A DNA stretch of 64,000 bases from Agarivorans sp. Toyoura001 (GCF_005405585.1 NZ_BJEQ01000009.1:1-64000); one strand, 5' to 3'; counted from the first letter of the stretch, positions 1 to 9,325 are shown. Notes: generated by a model not told the origin, from the letters alone. Numbers and translations: made by a program.

Positions 1-85
1 GGCCGTCAGGAAAAAGCGTGCTTTTTTCGGCCGAAGCGGAAGCAGCTATGCTGCACCCCTGTTCCACCGCCAGGCTCTTATTACT
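1..85. other. Unresolved left edge, possible gene or RNA 3' end
   Basis: These bases lie just upstream of a strong terminator, so they are probably the 3' end of a transcript that begins outside the window. They contain nested inverted repeats (GGCCG...CGGCC enclosing AAAAAGC/GCTTTTT, then GCAGC-TAT-GCTGC). Plus frame 1 is open from base 1 to a TAA at 85-87, and frame 2 is open to a TGA inside the terminator stem. The short string CCGCCAGGC before the terminator resembles the 3' end of many 5S rRNAs, but the bases before it do not match a 5S body. I cannot assign it. Confidence 0.25.
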
Positions 86-112
86 AAGCCCGCTCAATGA
101 GCGGGCTTTTTT
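86..112 (+). terminator. Rho-independent terminator
   Basis: A perfect 10-bp stem (AAGCCCGCTC / GAGCGGGCTT) with a 3-base loop is followed by a run of T. It ends whatever transcript enters from the left and insulates the PhoH-family gene downstream. The stretch 113-301 that follows holds only the AT-rich upstream region of that gene; I see no convincing -35/-10 pair in it. Confidence 0.85.
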
Positions 113-301
113 ATTGTCTGCGATTTAAATCTATCCTCTATCTATATCTCAGATATAAAAAGAACAATACAGGTGGTCAATTATTGGCCAGTTAGCTGAG
201 TGAATTGGTGAAATGTTTGTAATGCCGATCAGGATGATTTAGCCTGAGAATGAACGTTTGCAATACTTCTCACATCGCCTGTTGGCCTATGGAGGGCAAA
301 T

Positions 302-1687
302 ATGGAAAATAACGCTCCAAGTAAACTGTTCATTCTCGACACCAATGTGCTGCTGCACGAACCCCTCGCTATTTACTCATTTCAAGAACACGATGTCGTC
401 ATCCCGATGACGGTACTCGAAGAATTAGACCGAATTAAAGATAGGCAAAAAGACGTAAGTCGCGATGCTCGAGTAGCTATTCGCTCTCTAGAGGATGTCT
501 TTGCCGATGCGTCCCCAGAAGAAATTGTTAATGGTATTAACCTTAAAAATGAAGCTGATAATCAAGTTAGCGGTAAAGTCGCCATTTTTGCGGATCACGC
601 CTTAGAAAAAGATCAGCAAAACTTTACTGCTGATGAGCCCGACAACCGTATTATTAATGCGGCTATCTATTTGCAAGCAAAGCACACCCCGCGAAAGGTG
701 GTTCTTGTAACTAAAGACATTAATATGCGCTTAAAGGCTAAAGGAGCCGGCCTAGAACTTGTTGAAGACTATCGTACCGATCAATTGATAGATGATATTC
801 GCCTATTAGCTAAGGGCTTTGTAGAGTTTGAAGGTAGCTTTTGGGGGCGTGTTAAAGACTGTGAAAGCAGCTCTGAAGGTCGAGATACCCACCATGTTAT
901 TGATGCTGAGGTCCTAGGCCCATGTTATGTGAATCAATACATAGTGGATGATACCGAAAGTTTTGCTGCGCGAGTTGTAAAAAAGGATGAGCAAAAGGTC
1001 GAGCTACTAGATTTAGGTTATGAACGGCTGATGGCCAAACATGCTTGGGGGGTGCATCCTAAAAACATCTATCAAGGCATGGCGTTTGATGCCTTGCTCG
1101 ATCCAAGTATCGATTTAGTCATTCTTACTGGCCCTGCCGGGTGTGGTAAAACATTGCTGGCAATGGCTGCTGCTTTAGAGATGGTGGTAGAGAAAGGGAT
1201 CTACGACAAGATTATTGTTACTCGAAATACTCCTGAAATCGCTGAATCGATTGGCTTTTTACCCGGTACAGAAGAAGAGAAAATGGCCCCTTGGCTGGCA
1301 GCGATTACCGATACTTTGGAAGTGCTGCACAAACATGATGAATCGATGTCAGGCTCAATGAATTACATTATGGAAAAGGCCAACATCCAGTTCAAATCCG
1401 TTAACTTTATGCGTGGACGGAGTATTCAAAATTCCTTTGTCTTTTTGGATGAGTGTCAAAATTTAACAGCTTCCCAGCTCAAAACCATTATTACTCGCTG
1501 CGGTGAAGGAACCAAATTGGTATGCTGTGGTAACTTAGCGCAAATTGACAGCAATTACTTGTCGGCAGTGACCTCAGGGCTAACTTACATTGTTGAGCGC
1601 TTTAAAGATTTTGAAGGAAGTGCAAATGTTTACTTAAATGGCGTAGTGAGGAGCCGTTTAGCCTCGTTTGCAGAAGAAAAACTATAG
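302..1687 (+). CDS. PIN domain-PhoH family ATPase (PhoH2 type)
   Basis: A two-domain cytoplasmic protein of 461 residues. The N-terminus is a PIN nuclease-like domain, with acidic motif FILDTNVLLHE at about residues 10-20 and DNRIINAA near 118. The C-terminal half is a PhoH-type P-loop ATPase, with Walker A GPAGCGKT near 277 and Walker B-like VFLDECQN near 393. Characterised PhoH2 proteins couple RNA unwinding to RNase activity, so an RNA-processing role is inferred. The ATG at 302 is chosen because GGAGG lies at 291-295 with good spacing. The PilZ gene starts 10 bp downstream, so the two are probably co-transcribed. It is distinct from the shorter YbeZ-type PhoH that lacks a PIN domain. Confidence 0.9.
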   Translation: MENNAPSKLFILDTNVLLHEPLAIYSFQEHDVVIPMTVLEELDRIKDRQKDVSRDARVAIRSLEDVFADASPEEIVNGINLKNEADNQVSGKVAIFADHALEKDQQNFTADEPDNRIINAAIYLQAKHTPRKVVLVTKDINMRLKAKGAGLELVEDYRTDQLIDDIRLLAKGFVEFEGSFWGRVKDCESSSEGRDTHHVIDAEVLGPCYVNQYIVDDTESFAARVVKKDEQKVELLDLGYERLMAKHAWGVHPKNIYQGMAFDALLDPSIDLVILTGPAGCGKTLLAMAAALEMVVEKGIYDKIIVTRNTPEIAESIGFLPGTEEEKMAPWLAAITDTLEVLHKHDESMSGSMNYIMEKANIQFKSVNFMRGRSIQNSFVFLDECQNLTASQLKTIITRCGEGTKLVCCGNLAQIDSNYLSAVTSGLTYIVERFKDFEGSANVYLNGVVRSRLASFAEEKL

Positions 1688-1697
1688 AAGGTAAAAG

Positions 1698-1976
1698 ATG
1701 ATTGGAGACGAAAACAAGCGCGCATTTCACCGTATGCTAATTGATGCAGAGTTACGTATCTGGGTTGGCCAGCAAAGCTATTCGGGTTTGTGTAAAGACT
1801 TAAGTGCTACTGGCATGGGGATTAGTTTAAAAGATGTAAAACTGGCCTTAGGCGATGACGTTGAAGTCGCCTTAAGTGGTCAAGGTGTTGCACCTTTTAG
1901 TGCTAAGGGCAAAGTGGTACGTTGTATAGCTGAAGGCGATATTGATTACGCTGTTGAGTTTACTTCACTCTCTTAA
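1698..1976 (+). CDS. PilZ domain protein, putative c-di-GMP receptor
   Basis: A stand-alone PilZ domain of 92 residues. It shows the two c-di-GMP-binding signatures in order: an RxxxR motif at residues 8-12 (RAFHR) and a D/NxSxxG motif (DLSATG) near residue 36. PilZ proteins are effectors that change partner activity on binding c-di-GMP; the partner here is not evident. The gene follows the PhoH-family gene by 10 bp with a weak AAGG ribosome binding site. Its last 17 bp overlap the 3' end of the convergent transglutaminase-like gene, so no terminator separates them. An MSHA pilus locus with a c-di-GMP-type ATPase lies about 10 kb downstream, but no direct link is shown. Confidence 0.88.
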   Translation: MIGDENKRAFHRMLIDAELRIWVGQQSYSGLCKDLSATGMGISLKDVKLALGDDVEVALSGQGVAPFSAKGKVVRCIAEGDIDYAVEFTSLS

Positions 1977-2925
1977 ACTTTGGGGGTTCCCAGTCTATTC
2001 GTTGATAGGTATAAAGCCCTGAATGGATGTACTGGGAACTGCTTTTTGCTACTTTCCCTAATTGAAACAACGCTGGCCCAGTGGGTTCAGCAAGTACAAA
2101 TTTCTTACCTCTTATCTCCACCGTTTCATCACTAGCTCTTGCTGGAATGGCCAAAGCAATCAAAGCATGATTTGGCACATAAATAATGGCAATATCCAAC
2201 CTTGGAAAAGCCGTTTTGAGGGCGCTAGCAATCAAAGTAGATTTACTATCGCAGTCGCCTACATTATTACGAATAACTTGAATTGGGGTGAGGTAACCAG
2301 CGCCACGTAGATTGTCTTTAGAGCGTAGTTGGTTGTAAGGAATAGATTGTACAAACCCCAGTAAATAATTAGTGACTTCCCTAGGGCTACTTTCCTTGTC
2401 CCCTAGAGCATTTAAGCTGCTGTTTAACCAACTTGTGAGATATTCGGCGCTCTCTTTAGCCAAACGGTTATGGTCTGGCATAATTCCTATTGAACCATCC
2501 ACGGTACGTTGTTCTACAAAGTATTGTTGGTTTAAATAGTTTTGGTAATGCTGCTCAATGTCTTGGTGTAGTTGAGTATTTATTTCTTTTAACAGTGCTT
2601 GGTCATTGCCCTGCAGCTGATAAGAGAGTTGGTCGTTTTGAGTATTAAAGGTTACTCGTGCTTGTTTAGGGTCTATGTTACTTAGGCTGCTTTTTAGCTG
2701 AGAGAGCACGTATTGCTGAGCATGTTGAGGGCGATACTGAGTAAACTTTGTGAGGTGGTGTGGATAGTTGAGTAAGCTAAAGCCTATTTGTTGTTGCTTA
2801 CCTTGTTGATCGTTCCAGAGGTAGTTGTAATTGCCTGCATTTCTGTCAAAACTGAGCTGTTCTGCATCAGCAAAAGCACTGAGTAAGCCGGAGATAATGA
2901 GTAAGTGAATTAATCCTTTTTTCAT
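1960..2925 (-). CDS. Secreted transglutaminase-like cysteine peptidase family protein
   Basis: A 321-residue protein with an N-terminal signal peptide (hydrophobic residues about 5-18, likely cleavage near ADA). The C-terminal part carries a transglutaminase-like catalytic arrangement: Cys225 in VGDCDSKS, His253 in PNHALIAL and an acidic residue at E280 (AEPTGP). Members of this fold are usually proteases or amidases rather than true crosslinkers; the substrate is unknown. The long middle part is Gln- and Leu-rich. The start follows leuA by 26 bp on the same strand, with CGGAG six bases before the ATG, so it may be expressed as the second gene of a leuA transcript. A periplasmic location is inferred from the signal sequence. 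Confidence 0.75.
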   Translation of the reverse strand: MKKGLIHLLIISGLLSAFADAEQLSFDRNAGNYNYLWNDQQGKQQQIGFSLLNYPHHLTKFTQYRPQHAQQYVLSQLKSSLSNIDPKQARVTFNTQNDQLSYQLQGNDQALLKEINTQLHQDIEQHYQNYLNQQYFVEQRTVDGSIGIMPDHNRLAKESAEYLTSWLNSSLNALGDKESSPREVTNYLLGFVQSIPYNQLRSKDNLRGAGYLTPIQVIRNNVGDCDSKSTLIASALKTAFPRLDIAIIYVPNHALIALAIPARASDETVEIRGKKFVLAEPTGPALFQLGKVAKSSSQYIHSGLYTYQRIDWEPPKFKRVK

Positions 2926-2950
2926 TGTTGCTCCGGCTGATTTAATGCTA

Positions 2951-4525
2951 TTAGCCTAGTTTAGATTGTTTCTGTTTGGCGACTTGTTCCGCGCGATGAA
3001 TATGATTCAATACGTGAACAAAGGCTTTAGCCGAAGCTTCTACAATGTCGGTGGCTAAGCCCATGCCGTGATATTTACGCCCCTGATAATTTGCAACAAT
3101 ATCGGCTTTACCAAGTGCATCTTTAATATCTGATTTTTGCGCAGCACTTGTGCCACCGCCTGCGGCTTCAATAGTGTAGTCGTCGATCTTGATATCGTAG
3201 CCGGTTATTTTACGTAGGCAACGGTAGGCTGCATCGATGGGACCATTCCCGGTAGAGGCTTCGAGTATTGTCTCTTCACCGGCGATAAGCTTAACGGTAG
3301 CGGTTGAAACCACATCAGAGCCACTTTGAGCACTTAAGTACTCTAATCGATAATGCTCAGATTCATCTTGTAAGTTATTAAAAAATACTAAGGCTTCTAA
3401 GTCATAATCAAAGACTTGGCCTTTACGATCTGCGAGTGCTAAAAAGCTCTCGTATAATTCATTTAAGTCGTAATCAGCTTCGCTGTAACCTAACTCCTGC
3501 ATACGGTGTTTGATTACGTGGCGACCAGAGCGTGAGGTAAGGTTTAAGCTGTTTTTGTTTAAACCAATACTCTCGGGTGTCATGATTTCGTAAGTATTTT
3601 CATTCTTCAACATGCCATCTTGGTGAATGCCTGAAGAGTGTGAAAAGGCGTTGCTGCCAACGATGGCTTTATTAGCTTGTACTGGCATGTTACACAAATG
3701 ACTGACTAACTGACTCGCGCGGTAAATTTCTTGAGACTTAATATTGCTGGTTAAACCGCCGAGCTGATCTTTACGAGTATTGATGATCATGGCCACTTCT
3801 TCGAGTGAGCAGTTGCCTGCACGTTCGCCAATCCCGTTTAAGGTACATTCTATTTGGCGAGCACCTTGCTGCACAGCTGCAATAGAGTTAGCTACCGATA
3901 AACCCAAATCATCGTGACAGTGAACCGATATAACGGCTTGGTCAATATTAGGTACGCGATTAAATAGGTTGCTAATAATGCCACCAAACTCGCTAGGAAG
4001 CGTGTAACCAACGGTATCTGGAATATTTACCGTGGTAGCGCCGGCTTTAATCGCGGCTTCAACCATGCGGCAAAGATTATCAATAGGGGTGCGTCCGGCA
4101 TCTTCACACGAAAATTCAACGTCGTTGGTATAGTTACGCGCGTGTTTTACTGCTTTTACTGCCATATCCAATACGTCGTCAAAGCTACGTTTAAGTTTGC
4201 TTTCTACGTGCACGGTTGATGTAGATATAAAGGTATGAATACGGAAGGCTTCAGCAACTTTTAGTGCCTCGGCGGCTACATCAATGTCTTTTGGTAGTGC
4301 GCGAGATAATGCACAGACAGTGGAGTTTTTAATCTCTCGAGCAATGGTTTGTACTGAGTCAAAATCGCCAGGAGAAGAAATTGGAAAGCCCACTTCCATA
4401 ATGTCTACGCCTAAACGTTCTAAGGCGAATGCAATTTGCAGCTTTTCTTTAACCGTTAAGCTGGCTGCTAAGGCTTGTTCACCGTCACGAAGGGTGGTAT
4501 CAAAAATTTTGACTAGGTCAGACAT
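2951..4525 (-). CDS. leuA: 2-isopropylmalate synthase
   Basis: LeuA condenses acetyl-CoA with 2-oxoisovalerate in the first committed step of leucine biosynthesis. The 524-residue length fits the family. The N-terminal TIM-barrel shows DTTLRDGEQ at residues 9-17, the metal-binding HCHDDLG near 202 and GERAGN near 236. The C-terminal regulatory domain that senses leucine is present (for example AAGGGTSAA near 460). leuB, leuC and leuD are not next to it, unlike in E. coli. I see no leader peptide rich in leucine codons in the 180 bp upstream, so classical attenuation is not apparent. A transglutaminase-like gene follows 26 bp downstream. Confidence 0.96.
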   Translation of the reverse strand: MSDLVKIFDTTLRDGEQALAASLTVKEKLQIAFALERLGVDIMEVGFPISSPGDFDSVQTIAREIKNSTVCALSRALPKDIDVAAEALKVAEAFRIHTFISTSTVHVESKLKRSFDDVLDMAVKAVKHARNYTNDVEFSCEDAGRTPIDNLCRMVEAAIKAGATTVNIPDTVGYTLPSEFGGIISNLFNRVPNIDQAVISVHCHDDLGLSVANSIAAVQQGARQIECTLNGIGERAGNCSLEEVAMIINTRKDQLGGLTSNIKSQEIYRASQLVSHLCNMPVQANKAIVGSNAFSHSSGIHQDGMLKNENTYEIMTPESIGLNKNSLNLTSRSGRHVIKHRMQELGYSEADYDLNELYESFLALADRKGQVFDYDLEALVFFNNLQDESEHYRLEYLSAQSGSDVVSTATVKLIAGEETILEASTGNGPIDAAYRCLRKITGYDIKIDDYTIEAAGGGTSAAQKSDIKDALGKADIVANYQGRKYHGMGLATDIVEASAKAFVHVLNHIHRAEQVAKQKQSKLG

Positions 4526-4706
4526 TCATTAATCCTTGTCTATGTTATCTGTGTTTGCCTAACTGCACGTTATAGTGATTAGGTTTATTATTAGTTATTG
4601 AATGCGAGGCGCACAATATATCGGCTATTTTAGCAAGCTGACATCTTAACGGCTAAGTAAAAATAGAGCCAGTGACTCAATAACAAATTAATAAGGGGGA
4701 TAAAGC

Positions 4707-5360
4707 GTGACCAAAACTGCAATTGTGATTGGCGCTACAGGTTTGGTGGGCCAGCAATTAGTGACGCAACTTCTGGCTAGTGAACAATGGCACAAGGTAG
4801 TGGTATTTGTTCGCTCTAGCTTAAATGTGTCTGATGAAAAATTGCTCGAGCACGTGGTTGATTTTGCTGATATGCCACAGTGGCAAGCAGACATTAAAGG
4901 CGATAGCTTGTTTATTTGTTTAGGCACTACACTTAGCCAAGCAGGCAGCAAAACGGCGATGCGTAAGATTGATTTGGAGCTACCGTTAGCGTTTGCCACA
5001 TTGGCCAAAGGCAATGGTGTTAACGATTGCTTGCTTATCTCTTCGTATCTAGCAAATGCACATTCACTGTCACATTATTTGCGGCTGAAGGGCGAACTTG
5101 AAAACCAACTGGCTCAGCTAGGGTTCCAACGCTTTATTGCTTTTCGACCGGGGCCTTTACTTGGGAAGCGAAAACAACCGCGTTTTTCTGAGCAGGTGGT
5201 GGCAGCTATGCAGCCAATATTTAGAGCACCTTATTCGCCATTACGCGCTTGGCGAGGTATTTCTGCGGATCAATTAGCCCACACTATGAGCGTTTACGCG
5301 TTGTTAGATGACAATATCGCTAAGCAAGTTGTTCAAGGAGAATCCTTGTTTCAACATTGA
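4707..5360 (+). CDS. NAD(P)-binding Rossmann-fold protein
   Basis: A 217-residue atypical short-chain dehydrogenase/epimerase-like protein with the dinucleotide-binding motif GATGLVG at residues 9-15. It resembles the small NAD(P)H-binding group related to YtfG and HTATIP2 (oxidoreductase HTATIP2/YbjT-like); the catalytic activity is not established. The GTG at 4707 is chosen because AGGGGGA lies at 4694-4700. The gene is divergent from leuA across about 180 bp. No obvious terminator follows, and the PAP2 phosphatase begins about 180 bp later. Confidence 0.78.
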   Translation: MTKTAIVIGATGLVGQQLVTQLLASEQWHKVVVFVRSSLNVSDEKLLEHVVDFADMPQWQADIKGDSLFICLGTTLSQAGSKTAMRKIDLELPLAFATLAKGNGVNDCLLISSYLANAHSLSHYLRLKGELENQLAQLGFQRFIAFRPGPLLGKRKQPRFSEQVVAAMQPIFRAPYSPLRAWRGISADQLAHTMSVYALLDDNIAKQVVQGESLFQH

Positions 5361-5542
5361 TGGAAAAACACTGTCATTAGTCATTAACTCTTTAAGTCCC
5401 CTTAATCCACCTACTTCGTAAGGTTCTTCTCAGTGTGTAAGTTATCACTAAGCTGAACATTGTCATGGTTTTGTCAAGTTACCTTCATTTAGCGGTAAAG
5501 CAAATTATCCAGTCTGTGGAAAAGCACAGGAAGGAGCTTGGT

Positions 5543-6031
5543 ATGTTACAACGATTGAGCCAGTGGGATTATGCAATATCCGCTACATGTTTAGGCCACC
5601 GCTTTAATGCGCAAGTGGCTAAGGCGGCGCGGGTGGTCTCTCATTCCGGCGATGGTTATTACTACGCCTTATTTGGCGGGATTATCGCATTCACTCCATT
5701 TGCCGGCTCATTTTTGAGCATTGCTTTACCTGCCTTTGTTATTGAGCTGATGTGCTACTTGGTGCTGAAGCAAGTGTTTCGCCGAGACCGCCCCAAGTCA
5801 CTACCGGTATTTATCTGCCCTTCTGATCGCTTTAGCTTTCCATCTGGACACAGTGCTGGCGCCTTTGTCATGGCCGGAAGTATCGCCCAAATTTTTCCCA
5901 GCTGGTCTGGTATTGCATTTACCTGGGCAAGCTTAGTGGCTTGCTCGCGAGTATTGCTTGGTGTGCATTTCATTAGTGATGTTATCGCCGGAGCAAGTTT
6001 AGGTTTGTTTATCGTTTACAGCATCAATTAG
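5543..6031 (+). CDS. PAP2 family phosphatase
   Basis: A membrane phosphatase of the PAP2 superfamily, 162 residues from the chosen start. All three phosphatase motifs are visible: KQVFRRDRP (KX6RP), PSGHS, and SRVLLGVHFISD (SRX5HX3D). Several hydrophobic segments indicate an integral membrane protein whose substrate is probably a lipid phosphate or undecaprenyl pyrophosphate. An ATG at 5465 would add 26 residues, but AAGGAG at 5531-5536 sits six bases before the ATG at 5543, so that start is preferred. It precedes an MJ1255-type glycosyltransferase by 10 bp, which suggests a shared role in glycolipid or cell-wall metabolism. Confidence 0.85.
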   Translation: MLQRLSQWDYAISATCLGHRFNAQVAKAARVVSHSGDGYYYALFGGIIAFTPFAGSFLSIALPAFVIELMCYLVLKQVFRRDRPKSLPVFICPSDRFSFPSGHSAGAFVMAGSIAQIFPSWSGIAFTWASLVACSRVLLGVHFISDVIAGASLGLFIVYSIN

Positions 6032-6041
6032 GTTAAGAAAA

Positions 6042-7148
6042 ATGCGAATTCTTTACGGTGTTCAAGGTACAGGTAATGGCCATATTACTCGTGCGCGTTT
6101 GCTTTGCTCGGCCTTAAAGCAACAAGGTATACAGGTTGATGTACTTATGTCAGGTCGCGAAGGTGAAATGCCAGATGTTCCTGAGTTTGGTCGCTATCGT
6201 AAGGTGAAGGGAGTGAGCTTTCACCATAAAGGTGGGCGTGTGAACAAATGGGCGACGTTTCACGATTTGTCATTAAGGCAGTTTGCCCAAGATGTGAAAG
6301 CGCTCGATTTGTCATCTTACGATCTATTGATTAACGATTTTGAACCAGTAAGTGCATGGGCCGCTAAGCAACAAGGTGTAGATAGCCTTTCTATTTCTCA
6401 CCAAGCTGCGTTCTTGCATGATATTCCTACTAAAGAAATGGGCTTTTGGAATCGTCGTTTAGTTCGCAACTTTGCGCCCTGCAAATACAATCTGGGTGTG
6501 CATTGGGCCGATTTTAAGCAGACCATTGTGCCACCACTGGTGGAAGCGTTAGAAAACATTAGCAATAACGGGAAAATTTTAGTGTATTTACCGTTTGAGT
6601 ATTTGCATCAAATTTTGCCCTTGTTGAAGCGATTTACTGGCCATCAATTTGTGTGTTTTCATCCTGAGATAAAGCATCCAGTATCGGATGGAAATATTCA
6701 GCTACAGCCAATAAGTCGCAACGAGTTTTTAGACAATCTTCGCGCATGTGCTGGGGTGTTTTGTAATGCCGGTTTTGAGTTACCTTCAGAAGCAATGGCT
6801 GCAGGCAAAAAATTGCTAGTTAAACCGCTGTTTGGCCAATTCGAGCAAGTGACCAATGCCTATACCCTGCAAAGCTTAGGTTTAGCCCATGTGGCCGAGA
6901 GCTTAGAACCTTATCAGTTGGATTCATGGTTACAGATGGACCAAGCTGAGCCGGTTTATTACCCCAATGTTGCCGAGTTGCTGGCGACTTATATCAAGAA
7001 AGACCAGTGGCAAAACCTTGAAGCAATGGCTAAAGATATGTGGCAGCAAGTGAGCTACCCTGCGGCTAGCCAGTTGCTCATGGCGAATATCATGAGTGAC
7101 CGAGCCCCAAGCGCCGAATCTTTGACTAAAATTAAAGTGTCGGGATGA
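6042..7148 (+). CDS. MJ1255-type glycosyltransferase-like protein
   Basis: A 368-residue protein of the uncharacterised family first named for Methanocaldococcus MJ1255. It has a GT-B-like architecture reminiscent of MurG or UDP-glucuronosyltransferases. The N-terminus carries a glycine-rich GVQGTGNGHITRA motif (residues 6-18), and the C-terminal half has a donor-site-like segment around GFELPSEAMAAGKKLL near 246. The substrate is unknown. It lies 10 bp after the PAP2 gene and is followed 17 bp later by a 51-codon ORF with a strong ribosome binding site, so the three likely form one operon ending at the terminator at 7350. Confidence 0.75.
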   Translation: MRILYGVQGTGNGHITRARLLCSALKQQGIQVDVLMSGREGEMPDVPEFGRYRKVKGVSFHHKGGRVNKWATFHDLSLRQFAQDVKALDLSSYDLLINDFEPVSAWAAKQQGVDSLSISHQAAFLHDIPTKEMGFWNRRLVRNFAPCKYNLGVHWADFKQTIVPPLVEALENISNNGKILVYLPFEYLHQILPLLKRFTGHQFVCFHPEIKHPVSDGNIQLQPISRNEFLDNLRACAGVFCNAGFELPSEAMAAGKKLLVKPLFGQFEQVTNAYTLQSLGLAHVAESLEPYQLDSWLQMDQAEPVYYPNVAELLATYIKKDQWQNLEAMAKDMWQQVSYPAASQLLMANIMSDRAPSAESLTKIKVSG

Positions 7149-7165
7149 GCCTACAAGGAGCGAGT

Positions 7166-7321
7166 ATGCGTTTTACTAATGAAGACGGCCAGGTCATGGA
7201 CTTAGCCAATAACATGACCTTACAAGAATTATACGATATGGGAGTAAGCATCTCGCTAAGTGAAGATGCCGATCCAGAACAACAGATTTGGCTAACAGAA
7301 GAGCATGATTCTATTAAGTGA
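7166..7321 (+). CDS. Small acidic hypothetical protein, 51 residues
   Basis: A short reading frame starting with ATG at 7166 and ending TGA at 7321. Support comes from an AAGGAG ribosome binding site at 7155-7160 with ideal spacing, its place 17 bp after the glycosyltransferase gene, and a terminator 28 bp after its stop. The protein begins MRFTNEDGQVMDL and is acidic, with no signal peptide or membrane segment. I recognise no domain. It is probably a cytoplasmic protein translated from the PAP2-glycosyltransferase mRNA. Confidence 0.6.
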   Translation: MRFTNEDGQVMDLANNMTLQELYDMGVSISLSEDADPEQQIWLTEEHDSIK

Positions 7322-7349
7322 TAATGATGCTTGTGTGTAGCGCTAAGTG

Positions 7350-7383
7350 ACCGGGTGATATCTATTTATCATCCGGTTTTTTA
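7350..7383 (+). terminator. Rho-independent terminator
   Basis: An 11-bp stem (7350-7360 with 7367-7377, one G-T wobble) is followed by six T. It ends the PAP2-glycosyltransferase-small ORF unit. The 220 bp between here and ilvI contain imperfect hairpins (for example 7416-7449) but no BCAA-rich leader peptide or clear promoter that I can defend. Confidence 0.8.
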
Positions 7384-7606
7384 TTGTTTGTTTGGGAGAA
7401 TAGTCTGTTGAAGCTCTATCCTGCTTGAGATTTTTTATAGGATGAGCTGCTTAAAAGAGCAGAAAGACTAGACAAAAGCGTAGACGCTAGGGGGCAAGAA
7501 ACGTTAAAGTGCTAGCCTTGGAAGACAGGATTATAAGTCCAATTTCCCGCAACATAACAAGAGTTATCCCCAACAATTAAAATAAATAAAGCCTGGAGGC
7601 TTGAAC

Positions 7607-9325
7607 ATGGAGAAGTTATCCGGCGCCGAAATGGTCATCCGCTGTTTGCAGGACCAGGGTGTTAAACATATTTTTGGTTACCCTGGCGGCTCAGTATTAG
7701 ATGTCTACGATGCGCTATTTGACAGCAGTGATATTGAGCATGTTTTGGTTAGACATGAGCAAGCCGCTGTACATATGGCCGACGGCTATGCGCGCGCAAC
7801 TGGCGAAGTAGGTACTGTATTGGTGACCTCTGGTCCCGGTGCTACAAACACGATCACCGGTATCGCTACCGCCTATATGGATTCAATCCCTTTGGTGGTG
7901 TTATCCGGCCAAGTGCCTACTGGTTTGATAGGCCAAGATGCCTTCCAAGAAACCGATATGATCGGTGTTTCTCGTCCAGTGGTTAAACACAGCTTTTTAG
8001 TAAAAAAAGCCGAAGAGATCCCTGCCGCGATTAAAAAGGCTTATTACATTGCCTCTACAGGGCGTCCGGGTCCGGTTGTTATTGATTTACCAAAGGACGT
8101 GCAGAATCCGCTGCTTAAGTTCCCTTACGAATATCCAAAATCGGTTAACATGCGGTCGTATAACCCTACGTTAACTGGTCATAAAGGTCAGATTAAAAAG
8201 GCAGTTAAAGCCTTAGCTGCTGCCGAACGTCCAGTGCTGTACATTGGTGGCGGCGCGATTATGGCTGAAGCTGGCGAGCAAATTAGCAAGCTGGTTGATT
8301 TGTTTAATATGCCAGTTACCTCAACCCTGATGGGTTTAGGGGCATTTGCCTCCACCGACCCTCGCTTTGTGGGCATGCTTGGTATGCACGGCACCTATGA
8401 AGCCAATATGTCGATGCATAATGCCGACGTGATTTTTGCGGTGGGTGCGCGCTTTGATGACCGCGTCACGAACAATGTGAAAAAGTTCTGCCCTAACGCG
8501 ACTATTTTACACATTGATATTGATCCAACCTCCATATCAAAAACAATTCGTGCCGATATCCCTATCGTCGGTTCTGTTGATTCAGTGATTGACCAAATGC
8601 TGGAATGTATTGAAGAAACAGGCATTAAGAACGAAGCCGACAGCTTGAAAGCGTGGTGGGCTCAGGTAGACGAATGGCGCAGCCGCAAGTGTTTAGACTA
8701 TGCAAAAAGCGATACATTGATTAAACCTCAGCAGGTGATTGAATCAATGTACCGCGTTACCAAAGGTGATGCTTATGTCACCTCTGATGTTGGTCAGCAC
8801 CAAATGTTCGCCGCCTTGTATTATCCTTTTGATAAGCCACGGCGTTGGATTAACTCTGGTGGTTTAGGCACCATGGGCTTTGGTTTCCCCGCGGCTATGG
8901 GGGTTAAGTTTGCCTTCCCTGATGCTACCGTGGCCTGTGTAACAGGTGATGGTTCTATTCAAATGAACATTCAAGAGTTGTCGACTTGCTTGCAATATAA
9001 CGTGCCAGTGGTGATTGTTTCTTTGAACAACCGCTCGTTAGGCATGGTTAAACAGTGGCAGAAGATGTTCTACGATGGTCGCCAATCTCATTCTTACATG
9101 GATTCCGTGCCTGACTTTGTGAAATTGGCTGAAGCTTACGGCCATGTAGGTATGCAAGTGAATCACCCTGATGAGCTAGATGCAGCCATGGAAAAAGCCT
9201 TCTCAATGAAAGACCGAGTGGTGTTTATGGACATCATGGTTGACCCTGAAGAACACGTTTATCCAATGCAAATAAAAACCGAAGCGATGAAAGACATGTG
9301 GCTAAGTAAAACGGAGAGAACATAA
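7607..9325 (+). CDS. ilvI: Acetolactate synthase III, large catalytic subunit
   Basis: The thiamine-diphosphate enzyme that makes acetolactate or acetohydroxybutyrate, the first common step for valine, leucine and isoleucine. The sequence closely follows the E. coli IlvI type. It shows the catalytic glutamate in [13 protein letters not shown] (about residue 48), the TSGPGATN segment, and the ThDP-binding GDGSIQMN motif with its downstream NN near 475. It ends in WLSKTERT as in IlvI. A TTG at 7601 is in frame, but GGAGG at 7595-7599 is seven bases before the ATG at 7607, giving 572 residues. The stop overlaps the ilvH start. It supplies precursors to the pathway that LeuA draws on. Confidence 0.97.
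   Translation: MEKLSGAEMVIRCLQDQGVKHIFGYPGGSVLDVYDALFDSSDIEHVLVRHEQAAVHMADGYARATGEVGTVLVTSGPGATNTITGIATAYMDSIPLVVLSGQVPTGLIGQDAFQETDMIGVSRPVVKHSFLVKKAEEIPAAIKKAYYIASTGRPGPVVIDLPKDVQNPLLKFPYEYPKSVNMRSYNPTLTGHKGQIKKAVKALAAAERPVLYIGGGAIMAEAGEQISKLVDLFNMPVTSTLMGLGAFASTDPRFVGMLGMHGTYEANMSMHNADVIFAVGARFDDRVTNNVKKFCPNATILHIDIDPTSISKTIRADIPIVGSVDSVIDQMLECIEETGIKNEADSLKAWWAQVDEWRSRKCLDYAKSDTLIKPQQVIESMYRVTKGDAYVTSDVGQHQMFAALYYPFDKPRRWINSGGLGTMGFGFPAAMGVKFAFPDATVACVTGDGSIQMNIQELSTCLQYNVPVVIVSLNNRSLGMVKQWQKMFYDGRQSHSYMDSVPDFVKLAEAYGHVGMQVNHPDELDAAMEKAFSMKDRVVFMDIMVDPEEHVYPMQIKTEAMKDMWLSKTERT

Noticed and set aside
1-85. Selenocysteine tRNA, SRP RNA or 5S rRNA end
   Set aside because: No T-arm consensus, no SRP GGAAGGAAGCAGCC-type core, and only a nine-base similarity to a 5S end; insufficient to call any of them.
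7416-7449. Imperfect hairpin upstream of ilvI as an attenuator
   Set aside because: No leader peptide rich in Ile, Leu or Val codons and no terminator T tract nearby; ilvIH is usually controlled by Lrp rather than attenuation.
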